64,000 bases of DNA from Odiellus spinosus (Eukaryota > Arthropoda > Arachnida > Opiliones > Phalangiidae). The position numbers and the translations under genes are program-made. The stretch spans positions 20,961,728 through 21,025,727 of the forward strand of contig OY987229.1 in assembly GCA_963920705.1 (NCBI GenBank). The letters are read 5' to 3'. Within the stretch, counting starts at the first letter, position 1; the number at the start of each line of letters is the position of its first letter. Positions 37,473 through 49,224 of the stretch are shown piece after piece. The notes under the pieces were generated by a model. The model was not told the DNA's origin, did no database searches, and saw only the letters and a list, made by a program, of their open reading frames with translations.

Positions 37473-39305
37473 TTAGTATGTTAATCCAAATTTGAAAATT
37501 TCAATCCGTCATAATCTTAATCTTAAAATCTCGTAGACGCGACGCGATTCATCAGCTACTGGTATTGAAATTTCGCGTTTATACACGATGCCTTTAACTA
37601 ATAACTAAGAAATTTTAATAAATCAAATGGGTTTATAAATATAGGACTTGTTTCGAGGTAGTTTAAATTACGGGTTAAGGATTAGACTATACCGTGAAAA
37701 GGAAAAAGAAAAGGGTGTATTCGTTTAATCCCTTTTGTAAGAGAATTGTTTTATACTCCTCGAGAGCGTCGTAGCGCAAAAACCAAAGCTTCTTAGAAAA
37801 CAGCGTTCTTAATCCTTTTTCCATCGCTTCAAAGATTAAAAATTCATTCAAGGCGTCACATTTAATCTTCTTTCCAAAGGGAAAAAAAAATCAATAGAGT
37901 AACCTTTCATCTTCCAAGACCCCAAAAAAACACCTTACTTTGTAGGTGATGTCGTCTCGAGGTGGAATAGACTATATCTCTTCTTACCAAGGAGAAGAAA
38001 AAAATTGTTTTAAAGCTAAGCTTCTTAACATGATTTCGAAACCAAAAAATTGTAAATTTGATTTTATCTTTGGATACGGTCGATGTGGTGGGTTTTGTTG
38101 TTAGATATCGTAATGATGTAATGCGCTTAACTATAGGGTAGTTAAAGTGTTGCGCACGTGCGAGCGTGGGAACTAGTTAGCATGATGTCAAGAAAAAGCT
38201 AATAGGAATGTAAATAATCATGTCACATTAAAAATGCCCTAATCGTTTACGTCTAATCGCTTGATAGTTGCGTAAAAAATATAGATAAATTAGCAAGAAT
38301 CCATTCAGGTTCCATAAGAATATGGGAGCATAGCTTTAGCCTCTGGTACCATCCTCCCAAACTTTGTAACAAAAGTTCGTCCGCAATTTTCACAACATTT
38401 CTACGCTTAGATCTTTTTTCTGTCGGCTCCATTTTTATTACCCAAAATATTATGTCAAGGTCGTTAGTGGCGCGGGTTAATAATAGATGTCAGGAGCGAT
38501 TTACATGAAAAATCGATTCGAAGCGGACGAATTTTGCTACAAAGTTTGGGAGGATGGTAATTGAATCGCGGCCCTCCCATATTATTATGGAACCTGAATG
38601 AATTCTTGATATTAGAGAAAACTAGGCTGGATATTTTTACCCAAAAATATGTAAAAATTGGACCCTGATGACTGTGGTCCTTTAAATCAGACTCAAACCA
38701 AATATTTCGTCAATAACTCAGCATGCAATTGAATTTAATTTTAATATTATCATCCATTTCGGGAATGAAAAGGAGCCATTTGGCTAAAAAACCAGTTATT
38801 CCGATAAAGATTGAAAAGTTTGGGAGTCGAGAAACTTTCGGAGTAAGCGTTTTTCCTTAGCTATAGCTTTCCGGCCCTCTTAGAAGTTTTTTTTCGGTTA
38901 GTCAGCGCTTCCTACGTCATTTAAGTGGGTCAACTGCTTCTAATCACTTGACCGAAATAGCTATAGGGTAAAGGCTGGAGTAAGAATGGTTCTTTTCCAA
39001 TGAGAAAGTATCAGGAAACCGCGGTTTCTGCTGTTTTCTGTAAATAATGATCCGATGGATAAAAACCTAATTACTCCGTAATGTCCGCGAGAAAGCTTAT
39101 CGAAAAAGAAGAAATCGTTTAGCTCGATGCATCCCGAGTTCCTGACGGTAGTCTTGCCAAACACTTTACTCTAAGCATTATCCTGAATCCGTATACAACG
39201 ACTCTAAAGAGTTTGTGGTTGTTCAGCGAAAGATTCTTAAAAAAACCCATGGATTAGCTATGATATGGACCAATTCAATGATTTTTGAAGAGATCCATTC
39301 TAGCA
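37473..39305. other. No gene outside element I
   Basis: Spacer between the relic fourth copy and copy 3; no further glycosyltransferase exons were found here. Confidence 0.6.
38294..38608. mobile_element. Element I, inverted-repeat MITE
   Basis: 315 bp with ends CAAGAATCCATTCAGGTTCC and GGAACCTGAATGAATTCTTG; inner arms include accatcctcccaaactttgt and its complement. Flanks aaattag and atattag match at 6 of 7. A diverged relative of one arm (ctctggtaccttcctcgcgt) occurs at about 21031. Confidence 0.78.
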
Positions 39306-39400
39306 GGGTTCATACAAAACCTGGAATATCCGGGAAATATCAGGAAATTTGAATAATTGTCAAGAAACCAGAGTAATGTCAGGGAAACTCTTAAAATTTT
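39306..39400. repeat. K-like fragment beginning CAGGGTTCATACAA
   Basis: Followed by ggaatatccgggaaatatca and gtcagggaaactc; complementary in its end to the right edge of the repeat at 22930. Confidence 0.5.
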
Positions 39401-39412
39401 GACATAAATCGA

Positions 39413-39965
39413 ATAGGTTCTAATCCACCAGTAAAAAAAACTTACAAACAAATATTAAAACTAGAAATAAATTTAAAAATAGGCTTAGCTGAATTCAAGA
39501 TGATACTGAATTTATTCGTATTGATGGGTCAGCAATGAGCAAAGACCCGTCGTTAAGACGAGATCTCAATGAGATGATCTATTGATCGTCTCATTGAGAT
39601 CTCGTTGCTGACCCATGTGAAACCATGAATCCAGCCAAGAAGGATCAGATAAGGAGAGGAAAAGTGGGAACGGCGCGGCTCTTACTGCGTCGGCCTAAAC
39701 TCCCACTCTGGGAGAACGGGGGACAGACGGGGGTAGAGATGCTTCGTGGTAAATTGTTGTCACGTGGGTAAAACGAATCCTTTATGAGACGCGCTAGCTA
39801 GCGACCACGTGACAACAGTTTACCTCGAGAATTTCCTATCCCCCCTTTCCACCCGAGTGGGAGGTTGGCTTTTCTCTCTCTAACTCAACGCAGCCCCACT
39901 TTTCCTCTCCTTATCTGATCCTTCTTGATCCAGCAAAGCCTATTTTCAGGGTAAGTTTTAGACAT
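39413..39965. mobile_element. D-family element D2, partial, with C3 nested
   Basis: Carries the D interior (ctaatccaccagtaaa, ctagaaataaatttaaa, aataggcttagctg) and the returning arm (aaagcctattttcagggtaag) after C3. Its centre at about 39556-39608 is a near-perfect hairpin built from gagatctcaatgagatgatc and its complement. The outer AGGGAGAATG termini are not recognisable. Confidence 0.72.
39636..39927 (+). mobile_element. MITE family C, copy C3 (nested in D2)
   Basis: 292 bp, exact duplication atccagc. The target lies inside the inner inverted repeat of D2 (gaatccagc...), splitting it. Confidence 0.93.
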
Positions 39966-40078
39966 ATTTAAACGATAAATAATTTATAGAAAATCATTTG
40001 TTGTTTCGTTGGTGTCCACATCCAATTTTTAATTAAAATTAACTCGCTATTAATTTCCAACGAAATCGTACAAATTTA

Positions 40079-41762
40079 TTAAATACATTCAAAGAAGGGT
40101 ATAAGTGAAAATATTTTAGGACAACTTGACTCCATCAGTTTGATTATCGGCGATTTTAAAGATTTTTGTACCGGAAACCAACTTGAATATTTATTTTTGA
40201 CGTGAACGTGACTCGACTTTAATTCTTTTAAATTATCGGGAACTTTATAAAACGGAATGAAAAGACTAACGTCATTCCAAATAGAATTGTTTATTGGCTG
40301 GGCCTTGACGTCGCAATCGCTCTCGAGCATCTTTGAAATAAACTTCCAAGTAGAAGTAAAAGGGATTTCATGACCGAAACAATACGTTTCAGCCTTGTTC
40401 CAAAGATACTCTGGGCCGATTGTAAAATAATTATAGGGATTATAAGATGATTCCAAGGTGGCGAGAACCGAACCAAGAACCGGATGTTTCTCTTTTGAAA
40501 AGCCGAACATGTAATTATCAATATAATGTACCACAATGTCGTCCATCGTCATCGTGATGAAGTTCTGCGAACATTGTATGGACCTAGTACGCGAAGAACA
40601 AAGATTTAAATATGAGGGAAATTAAAAGGAGGATGTAACCTAACAACAAATCGATTCCTTATCGTTTTAAAAACCCTAATCCACCAGTAAAACAAAATCA
40701 GAAGCCGATGAAACCCTCCTTTGAAGTCTACTACTCTAATGTTTCATATAGCGCTCCTCTCTGTATGGGTAAAATTCCCAATTTTACGAGATCGGAGGGG
40801 TCCTACTTCATACCCCCCTGTCTACGCAAAATTGGAAATTCTCTCTCTCCACAAACGACGACGTTTTCTTGACGAACTCCAAGGCTGCTAGAGATATTCG
40901 CTGGGCGAACTCCCGCTCCGAAAATATCTACCGTTAGGAGGCGTACGAATCGCGCTTTTTGAAACTAACCCATACAGAGAGGGGTAGACAAGACCAGGGA
41001 GTAATTGACTTCAAAGGAGGGTTTCATCGGCTTCTGACAAAATTAAAAACAAAAATTAAACTAGAAATAAATTTAAATATAAGATCTGATACTAACTTTA
41101 CGAAATAAACATCAAGATCCGTGTAAATTCCGCCCATCTTGTAAATTAACGCGTATCTCGCTGCGTCCGACAAATGTTCCACTTGAAAAGGACTTTGTAG
41201 TCTTTTTGGGCTTAGGTACCATTTTTCCACTTCCGTATCTCGAAACAAGTCGCTCGTATTTAGCCTCTCGATTTTTATGTTTTCGTAAGACAACAATTTT
41301 CTAACTATTTCGCTTCGTAAAGTAGATTCGTCCATGGACAACATGTAGAGGACCACGTCCATGTCGGGATTAAACTTGGCGGCTGATTCCAATGAGCAAG
41401 CTTGTCGGTATGACAGATAGGTTTTGCTAGAGGTTTCGATGGCTCGAATGGCGCAACGATTATTATCTGTTGTTTGCCTTCGATCCGTCGTTCCAACTTC
41501 GGATGGTACAAGTTTTACCGGTATTGTTACATATTCCTCGCTAAATATCTTTGAATTTGTAATTAACGAAACTGCGTATGTATAAAATAGTAATTAATAA
41601 TTTTTGGAAGGAATTGAAATAACTTATCCCAAAGATGATTAACGCTCATTAGTTAATTATTAACCTACCTATAATCAATACTACTACCGCAATTACTAGT
41701 AACAGAATAAATAAAACTGGCCTTATTCCCTTGGTTGCGCGTATTACAAGTTTCGGAATCAT
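40079..41762 (-). CDS. Alpha-1,4-galactosyltransferase-like glycosyltransferase, copy 3
   Basis: Third paralog, in inverted orientation. Exons on the minus strand: 41762-41669 (94 nt), 41571-41097 (475 nt), 40583-40079 (505 nt); 357 aa. Exon 1 encodes MIPKLVIR... and a hydrophobic anchor ending VVVLII, with donor G|GTAGGT. The 5' part of exon 2 has no ATG, so simple ORF calling misses about 60 residues; read in the spliced frame it is open and runs into ETSSKTYLSYRQACSLES as in copies 1 and 2. The DLD motif is at residues 183-185 (GGIYTDLDVYF). Exon 3 has IGPEYLWNKAETYC and HVHVKNK. Polyadenylation signal AATAAA overlaps the stop region (40075-40080). Intron 2 carries a D fragment with a B MITE inside it. 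No disabling mutation is seen. Confidence 0.87.
40626..41072. mobile_element. D-family fragment D3 in intron 2 of copy 3, with B5 nested
   Basis: Begins AAGGAGGATGTAACC after TTAA (40622-40625) and contains ctaatccaccagtaaa and ctagaaataaatttaaa; a TTAA also occurs at 41073. Removing it leaves an intron of about 62 bp. Confidence 0.72.
40699..41036 (+). mobile_element. MITE family B, copy B5 (intron 2 of copy 3)
   Basis: Exact duplication acaaaat. Inserted into a D-family fragment that itself lies in intron 2 of glycosyltransferase copy 3. Confidence 0.93.
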
Positions 41763-42028
41763 CGCTGTACTAGCTCAATGTACGCGGTGTGCTTTAATGA
41801 CAAAACCAGACATCAAAAGTAAAGGTTTAATACAAAAAAAAAAATCCAACCATTGTGCGCAACTTGTCAAACGTTAAAGTACAGGCCTGCTTCAAAACAG
41901 TCTGTTTAAAACAACGTGTACTTTGCGTATCGCGTGAAGATACCAAGAGCATTTAGTGACGAAGAAAGTCACCATAACGTTAATCTACTAAATTTTAAAC
42001 AAAATATAAAAAAATTAATCATTATTAC

Positions 42029-42250
42029 CAAAAATCTATCAGCAAAGGCAGATACTCTATCGGTCGCAAACGGTGTAAATAGTGAAGGGAGGAAACGCCA
42101 CTTGGAGAAATTCCGGAGTTAGGAGAGGGAAGACAGTCAAGCGCGGCCCGCCTAAATACCGTCCCTCATTCCCGACTCAAAATATCGAGGAAGAGTCCAA
42201 ATAACTCGAGCCAGACAGGGGTGATGACTTTTTTGTTTAATTTTAAGTTA
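42029..42250 (+). mobile_element. MITE family L, copy L3 (partial)
   Basis: Left end CAAAAATCTATC, core gcgcggcccgcctaaatacc and cagacaggggtgatgac; the inner repeat is deleted and the right terminus is not recognisable. It lies about 270 bp upstream of the copy 3 start. Confidence 0.68.
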
Positions 42251-42268
42251 TAGACTAGTACGTTTACC

Positions 42269-42606
42269 CAGAAGCCGATGAAACCCTCCTTTGAAGTCAA
42301 CTACTCTAATGTTCGATATAGCGCTCCTCTCTGTATGGGTAAAATTCCCAATTTTACGAGATCGGAGGGGTCCTACTTCATACCCCCCTGTCTACGGAAA
42401 ATTGGAAATTCTCTATCTCCACAAACGACGACGTTTTTTTGACGAACTCCAAGGCTGCTAGAGATATTCGCTCGACGAACTCCCGCACCGAAAATATCTA
42501 CCGTTAGGAGGCGTACGAATCGCGTTTTTTGAAACTAACCCATACAGAGAGGGGTAGACAAGACCAGGGAGTAATAGACTTCAAAGGAGGGTTTCATCTA
42601 CTTCTG
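42269..42606 (+). mobile_element. MITE family B, copy B6
   Basis: Exact duplication gtttacc. Lies just after the right part of L3. Confidence 0.93.
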
Positions 42607-43499
42607 GTTTACCTGATAGTATTAGACTTTTGTTTATATATATCAAATTATTATTATTTTTAGCGTAAAATGGGAGATATTATAAACTCTATTAAGAACC
42701 GTAACAGCTATAACGTATGTTTTTTTATTCGATGGAGCTAGCGCGGAATATTTTCCATAAGAAAATATTCGGAAAAATGTTCAACTGGTGCTTTTTTCGG
42801 GGTAGAAATATCTTTTGAGGAGGAAATGTAGAGAGGAGAGAGAGAGATCGATAACGTGGCTGGGAGCTGACGGGTATGTGTGGCTATATTGATACGCCGC
42901 TAGCTGCTATCCGCTTGAGGGAAAGGTTGAGGTCGATGTGTGCCAGAGAGAATGAGGGGAGGAGGATGGAGCTTACTTGGCCGGAACGAAAAAGAAGACG
43001 GACGGACGCCCGCTAGGATTACGCTTAAGCTTTTTTCGACATTTCGACAAGAAGCTTCAATCCACTCGCCAACCGACGATACTTAATCTCTCTTTTTCCC
43101 TCTCAATCTTGTCTCTCCAAGTTGCAAAAATCTTTTCCGTTTTATTTCTGGGAAAGTAAAAGCTACCTTTAGGTTATCGGTTACTGTTCCCAAATTCAAT
43201 ATACCTATAACTTAATCACCCTTTAACTGTTATGGATACCATTTTTAAATATTGAAAAACGTTTGACGAAACGAATTCTATAATTATTTTGAGTTAGAAA
43301 AAAATATAAGGAGTCCAAGGTTTCCATTGATTCGCGTTTTCTATTGGCTGTTAATTGTAATAACGCCCCTTGATTGGTTACAATTCTTCTATAAGGAGCT
43401 CGAATGAATGAAACGAAAAGGATCGTGCGTTTTTGTCTATTTAAAGCTAGCCATATTAAAAATTTCACGCGTTTCTTAAGAAACTTAAAAATATATTTT

Positions 43500-43665
43500 T
43501 AATTTTTTCTGATAATGACGTAATTAAAGATAATTTCTAAACCAAATGTAGGACTTTCTAGATTAAGTCCTTTGCGAAAGCCATCTTATCGCGTGTTAGA
43601 ACGCGCGAAATCAACTGTAGGCTCTACAATAACCACGTGACCATAGTAATGATGTAGTAATGAAT
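43500..43665 (-). repeat. Dispersed repeat S, copy 1
   Basis: Shares ttgtagagcctacagttga, ggtcacgtg and acttaatctagaaa (on the minus strand) with 52475-52625. No termini defined. Confidence 0.6.
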
Positions 43666-44437
43666 TTTTATTTAAAAAATTACTTTTGTATGAGATGAAT
43701 ATATATTTTGAATCAACTTATTTATTATTTGGCCGGTAAATTTTGATCATGAAATTGAAGTCCATCTTTTATACTCTTAATTTAAATACTAGCAGTTTTA
43801 ATTAGCCACAATTTAAAACTATTCTAAGCCAAATATAATTTTTATGTAAATCGTTGGGTTAGTCAAAGTGAAATTTGAATAATTTTCAAAAATGATAACT
43901 CGCGAAATAGAGGGGGTGTGGTTGCGGGGTAAGCTAGGTATCGTCAATTACGATTTGATAAAACTTTTCCCTCAAAAGTTTTAGCGAGCGGAGAATTTAT
44001 GCTGATTCGCCCATTAGGCTTTCATTTATGTCCGAAAGAATAACAGAAAAGCACTCTAGCTTGAATTTTAAGCTCGAATGGCTAGAGTAATTTAGGCTCT
44101 GCAAATTACACGATTCGAGCGCTTCTGAAATTTAATTAGGTTAGTAAAAATCAATAATTCTAAGCCGGCCGGCTCCTGGGTAGCTCAGCGTATCCCTCAA
44201 AAAGTCCTCAATTTTTAAAAACTAGCAAAAATGGGAAGATCCGGTGGGTTGGGCCCCGAACCACACGTTTCTTTTTTTCTAACATTGGTATTTCAAATTT
44301 TTTAGGCTATTTTAAAGGATAGGTTTCGTAAAATAATATAACTTTTTGGCTAGTTTTAAGTGATGGGCGTATGTTTTTAAATTTTTTGAAGGGAGACTTT
44401 CATCCTCATCTCTGTGACGTCACTTGATTAATGATAG

Positions 44438-44775
44438 CAGAAGCCGATGAAACCCTCCTTTGAAGTCTACTACTCTAATGTTCGATATAGCGCTCCTCTC
44501 TGTATAGGTAAAATTCCCAATTTTACGAGTTAGAAGGGGTCCTACTTCATCCCCCCTGTCTACGGAAAATTGAAAATTCTCTCTCTCCACAAACGACGAC
44601 GTTTTTTTGGACGAACTCCAAGGCTGCTAGAGATATTCGCTCGACGAACTCCCGCTCCGAAAACATCTACCGTTAGGAGGCGTACGAATCGCGCCTTTTG
44701 AGAATAACCCATACAGAGAGGGGTAGAAAAGACCCGGGAGTAATAGACTTCAAAGGAGGGTTTCATTGGCTTCTG
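44438..44775 (+). mobile_element. MITE family B, copy B7
   Basis: Exact duplication atgatag (44431-44437, 44776-44782). Confidence 0.93.
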
Positions 44776-45464
44776 ATGATAGGAGTAAAAATCTCATCTG
44801 GGTGACGTCGTACTCGTTTTTCTAATTTTGATAAATTTCTTTGACGCCCCACGAAAAGTTGTATTTCAATACCTTGAAAAACAAACGTGTTTTTTTTACT
44901 AGACTTAGCCTTTAAGTAAAATTATTCAAAAACGTGTTGTACGTGGTAAGAAAGAACCTAATCTGGAGAAATTCCACCATTTTCTACCAATTTAACTTTT
45001 AAATTTTGCGCTCAACTTAGACACAAGTATGTAGATATTTTTTTATCTTCAAAAAAGAAAGTTTAATTTAATTTAAATACAAAAGTGTTCTATGGTTTTT
45101 TTTATTTTATTTTTTATTTTTTCCAAGAGTAATGGTTTTGTACCAAAGTTAGAGTATAATTACAAATTTTTAAATCGAGTTTAGAATTTAATTTATTAAT
45201 TAGTAATTTATCTTTAGAGGTAATAACGGATTTGAAAGTTTGAAAAAAAATTGGAATTATTTTACTACATTTTATTTAAATGGTGTAAATTTAAACAGGG
45301 GCTTGTTTAAGGACTTTAAAAAGATGGTGTCAGCCCGCGCATATTGGTTGAAACAAATACGACACTAATCTAAACATTGAATGTTGTTTTCCAATTTTCC
45401 AATTTTCTTCCAACCACTTTTAAAAATATTAAAATTTTTGCGTATGTTACTAACTATATAGAAT

Positions 45465-45803
45465 CAGAAGCCGATGAAACCCTCCTTTAAAGTCTATTAC
45501 TCCCGGGTCTTGTCTACCCCTCTCTGTATGGGTTAGTTTCAAAAAGCGCGATTCGTACGCCTCCTAACGGTAGATATTTTCGGAGCGGGAGTTCGTCGAG
45601 CGAATATCTCTAGCAGCCTCGGAGTTCGTCAAAAAAAACGTCGTCGTTTGTGGAGAGAGAGAATTTCCAATTTTCCGTAGACAGGGGGGTATGAAGTAGG
45701 ACCCCTCCGATCTCGTAAAATTGTGAATTTTACCCATACAGAGAGGAGCGCTATATCGAACATTAGAGTAGTAGACTTTAAAGGAGGGTTTCATCGGCTT
45801 CTG
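45465..45803 (-). mobile_element. MITE family B, copy B8
   Basis: Exact duplication atagaat. Lies about 120 bp downstream of the lectin-like gene's stop codon. Confidence 0.93.
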
Positions 45804-45924
45804 ATAGAATGCAATGCGCGCGAAGTTCCACGTAAAGGGATAACTTTTCTGTTTCGCGATTTGTAAAAAAAACTTTAATATACTTACCTCAAAAAGGGGG
45901 GAGGGGCTAGTAAATATTGTTGCT

Positions 45925-46963
45925 TCATCCAACGTAATTTTCTTGCATACAATTCATAATTAAACGAAAATAGGTTTGTTCCCCTATATCGCAATTAACC
46001 AATTCCAAAGAATTTCTCATCATTAAACCAGCAACGGGAGATCTAACGTTTCCTAAGCATTTAGCCGGGTTCTTAAAATTTCCCAACTGTATTGTAAATA
46101 ATCCTTCTACCGTCGGAGCGTTTCTTAACTTCCAGATTGGTCTTATTTCTGGAGGTACTTGCGCGATTCTATAAAACTCGTTAACACCAATAAGTAGCTT
46201 ACTGTTATCGTTTTCGATATAAAAATCGTATTGTTCCTTGGTATTTGCATCCACGAATTTAAATAATTGGTTCCGCCCGTGTATGTATGGCCAAAGATCG
46301 AGATTAGCTCCTACTTCGTGACTGGAATGTTCTACATCGAGAACAGTTCCATCCACGTTGGACATGATGATGTGATTAAAGAAGGGGTATACGTGCTGCA
46401 GTATTATTGGTCGCGGGTATTTCCTTATTACATTCCTTGGAGACATTGAAGAAATTGTCGCGGTGAATGGATCAAACTCAGAAGTGGTTTCAGTTTTGTT
46501 TGGAGACATTGAAGAAATTGTCGCGGTGAATGGATCAAACTCAGTAGTGGTTTCATTTGGATTCGTTGCGTTACTATTATCTTGTCTGAGATTATCTCGG
46601 TTTCCCTCCGTGGCTAATTTTGCCTGCTTCGGTTCGTTTTTGTTTCCTTTTAGACCAACGAGGGATACAATAATAACCAATAAAATTACGGCAATGATTA
46701 CGGCAGCAATCTAATTGAAAAAAAGGCTTAGCAAAATATTCGAGATTTCAACGAGTTTTCGAGTTCTCCGTGGGTTCTCGAAATCTAGCAAGTATTTCAA
46801 AGATTTCGTGGGTAAATAAATATCTGACCCTTCGGTAATAGCTTACCTTAGCCGCTTTAGGACTTTGATTCGATGGTTGATTTTGAGCGTTGGTTGCAGG
46901 ATTTTCATTTTCTTCTTGGAGAATTGCAAAATTGGACACATCGTTGCTTGTTTTCTCACCCAT
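45925..46963 (-). CDS. Single-pass membrane protein with ricin-type beta-trefoil lectin-like ectodomain
   Basis: Two exons on the minus strand: 46963-46847 (39 codons, phase 0, ends GCT AAG|GTAAGC) and 46710-45925; 300 aa. The ATG has a strong context (CACCATGGG). Residues 1-39 are polar, Asn/Gln/Pro-rich and probably cytosolic. Residues about 40-58 are a hydrophobic span (IAAVIIAVILLVIIVSLVG). A Ser/Thr/Asn-rich stalk follows with sequons NAT, NET and NKT and a 21-residue duplication (about 94-135). From about residue 150 the pattern GTVLDVE...G-N-DLWPY..GRNQLFKF matches the ricin/QxW-type beta-trefoil unit, so carbohydrate binding is inferred. No enzyme domain is seen. Topology (N-in, C-out) resembles the neighbouring glycosyltransferases. 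The lectin call rests on motif pattern only. Confidence 0.72.
46439..46564 (-). repeat. 63-bp coding duplication in the lectin-like gene
   Basis: Two adjacent 63-bp units encode the 21-residue stalk sequence EFDPFTATISSMSP plus a variable linker. In frame, so it lengthens the stalk without breaking the protein. Confidence 0.88.
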
Positions 46964-47524
46964 GGTGATGGTCGCTATACAGCTATGCCTTTACATACTC
47001 TCTATAATAAATAAATTAACTCTAAATAATCTAATCAATTAATCAGAGGAAACACTAGCTTCCGGGGACGTTGATTACCCAGTTCCATTATATAATTATA
47101 TTTTAATTGTATCAGATTTTATACAAATTATTCCCGCTGCTTCAGCGCACCGAAACGGGAAATGCGCACTTTTCGTTTATCACAATGTGACGTCATCTTT
47201 CACCGGCTGACAACACGGTCATATGAACAAGAGCTCGACGTCACATCGAAGTTCTCGCGACTTTACAAGCCCCGAGTCATTAAAATATTCGTGTTAATGT
47301 TATTAGTTTTCTAGGTGGTGGTTTAAATACTACCGTAAATTTCTTTTTAGTACCCGTATTGAAGATTTAATGAGAAATGGGAAAGAAAATAGTCTTAAAA
47401 GATGTCCCATTCATTTACGAGCGTATGGGGTGCGGCGGAAATAAAGAACATATACCCTGCCTTTAATTAAAATCAATATTCGACCTAAGGTTTTCTCATA
47501 AGTATATAATCTGTGATATATCAT

Positions 47525-48025
47525 GAAAGCGTAGATTTACTTACCTATTCACCGAAGCGAAAACGTAAAAATCTAAATCTATGCGGACGCAGAGAGAAGA
47601 GAGATAGTTTTTATTCACTCACCCTATTCTAAGCCTTGAGCCTTCAGCCTCGAGATATCCCGGGGAAGGATTACTTAATCGAAAACGGATTTTTATTGCG
47701 TAGATTTACTTACCTATAGACCGAAGGAAAACCTAGTAATATCCAGAGCTATGCAGGCGCAGTGAGAAGAGAGATAATTTTTACTCTCTCTCTCTCTCCC
47801 CATTCTAAGCCTTGAGAGATATCCCCTAGAAGGATTACTTAATCGAAAACGGATTTTTATTACGTAGATTTACTTACCTATTCACAGAAGTAAAAACATT
47901 AATATCCAGAGCTCTGCGGGCGCAGAGAGAAGAGAGATAGTTTTTCCTCTCTCTCTCCCCATTCTAAACCTTGAGAGATATCCCCTAGAAGGATTACTTA
48001 ATCGAAAACGTATTTTTATGGGCCA
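47525..48025. repeat. Triplicated 165-169 bp repeat upstream of the lectin-like gene
   Basis: Three copies starting gtagatttacttaccta at 47531, 47700 and 47864. Each has gcagagagaagagagata-type sequence, a TC tract and aaggattacttaatcgaaaa. On the minus strand each keeps TAGGTAAGTAAA, a good splice-donor match, about 0.6-0.9 kb upstream of the gene's ATG. Confidence 0.85.
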
Positions 48026-48849
48026 GACTTTGTTTTATTTTTATATTTAATGAATTTATATTTTGAATCATTTGAAGCTCATCAAAATCCACGACATCTT
48101 CAATTTAAATGAGTTCTTTGCTTCAAATCGTTACATTGGCCTCGTAGCCAGAATATTTGATAGATATCCAATTGATGCCCCCTAATGGCTACGAACTTGT
48201 CTTTGTACGACTTATAACATAATACTTATGATCTTATTTAATACTATATGGCGATAGGTTTTATTGAGCGATCGCCTTAACATTTATGTATATTATCCTA
48301 GAATAGATCCACCCACCGATTAGGGACTTTACGCTCCCGTACCTCTTTCTCTTTGATCCTGGCAGCTATTTACGACAAAAGATATATATAAGTATATTTT
48401 TAAAGACCACATAAAGGTCCTATACTAAAAAGAAGCTATACGTTTTTTTCTTCCATCCATCGAAGCGTCCTTGTTAATTCTAGTTGGGTTTTTTTTTTTC
48501 TGCACGCTTGGCTGACCGTTCTTTCAAAGTCTAAACCGGATACTCTATTTGGCGGAGAGACTGTTTTTGACTGTTTTTGACAAGACTTCAACACTACGGC
48601 TCCCCCTTAAAGTTACTTTTCACCTGTTAAGCCGCGATGTATTTGGTGCCTTATAGCAAAAATCAAAAGTTCATAACATATGCCTACAAAAGTAGAGTTA
48701 ACGCTAGCCGTCAATTGAAAATAAGTACTTCAGTGATAAAGCAATCGACCCACTAACATTTCTTTTTTAATGCCGTTTTTGGTACCTAAATACATCGATA
48801 AAGGGCTTCTACTTTTGTAAAAAAAATGTTGTAACAGTCTGGGCTATAT

Positions 48850-49186
48850 CAGAAGCCGATGAAACCCTCCTTTGAAGTCTATTACTCCCGGGTCTTGTCT
48901 ACCCCTCTCTGTATGGGTTAGTTTCAAAAAGCGCGATTCGTACGCCTCCTAACGGTAGATGTTTTCGGAGCGGGAGCTCGTCGAGCGAATATCTCTAGCA
49001 GCCTTGGAGTTCGTCAAAAAAACGTCGTCGTTTGTGGAGAGAGAGAATTTCCGATTTTCCGTAGACAGGGGGTATGAAGTAGGACCCCTCCGATCTCGTA
49101 AAATTGTGGATTTTACCCATACAGAGAGGAGCGCTATATGGAACATTGGAGTAGTAGACTTCAAAGGAGGGTTTCATCGGCTTCTG
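48850..49186 (-). mobile_element. MITE family B, copy B9
   Basis: Flanks gctatat and gcaatat match at 6 of 7 positions, consistent with an ageing duplication. Confidence 0.9.
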
Positions 49187-49224
49187 GCAATATTATTTTG
49201 ATGCTTCACTTATTGAACATTAAT

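Larger units (their letters stand above)
42614..45457. other. No gene outside S and B7
   Basis: Spacer between copy 3 and the lectin-like gene. A GAGAGAGAG tract at 42830-42850; poly-T/A stretches at 45090-45120. Confidence 0.55.

Noticed and set aside
41305-41511. 68-codon minus-strand ORF starting MYHPKLERR
   Set aside because: Out-of-frame shadow of glycosyltransferase copy 3 exon 2.
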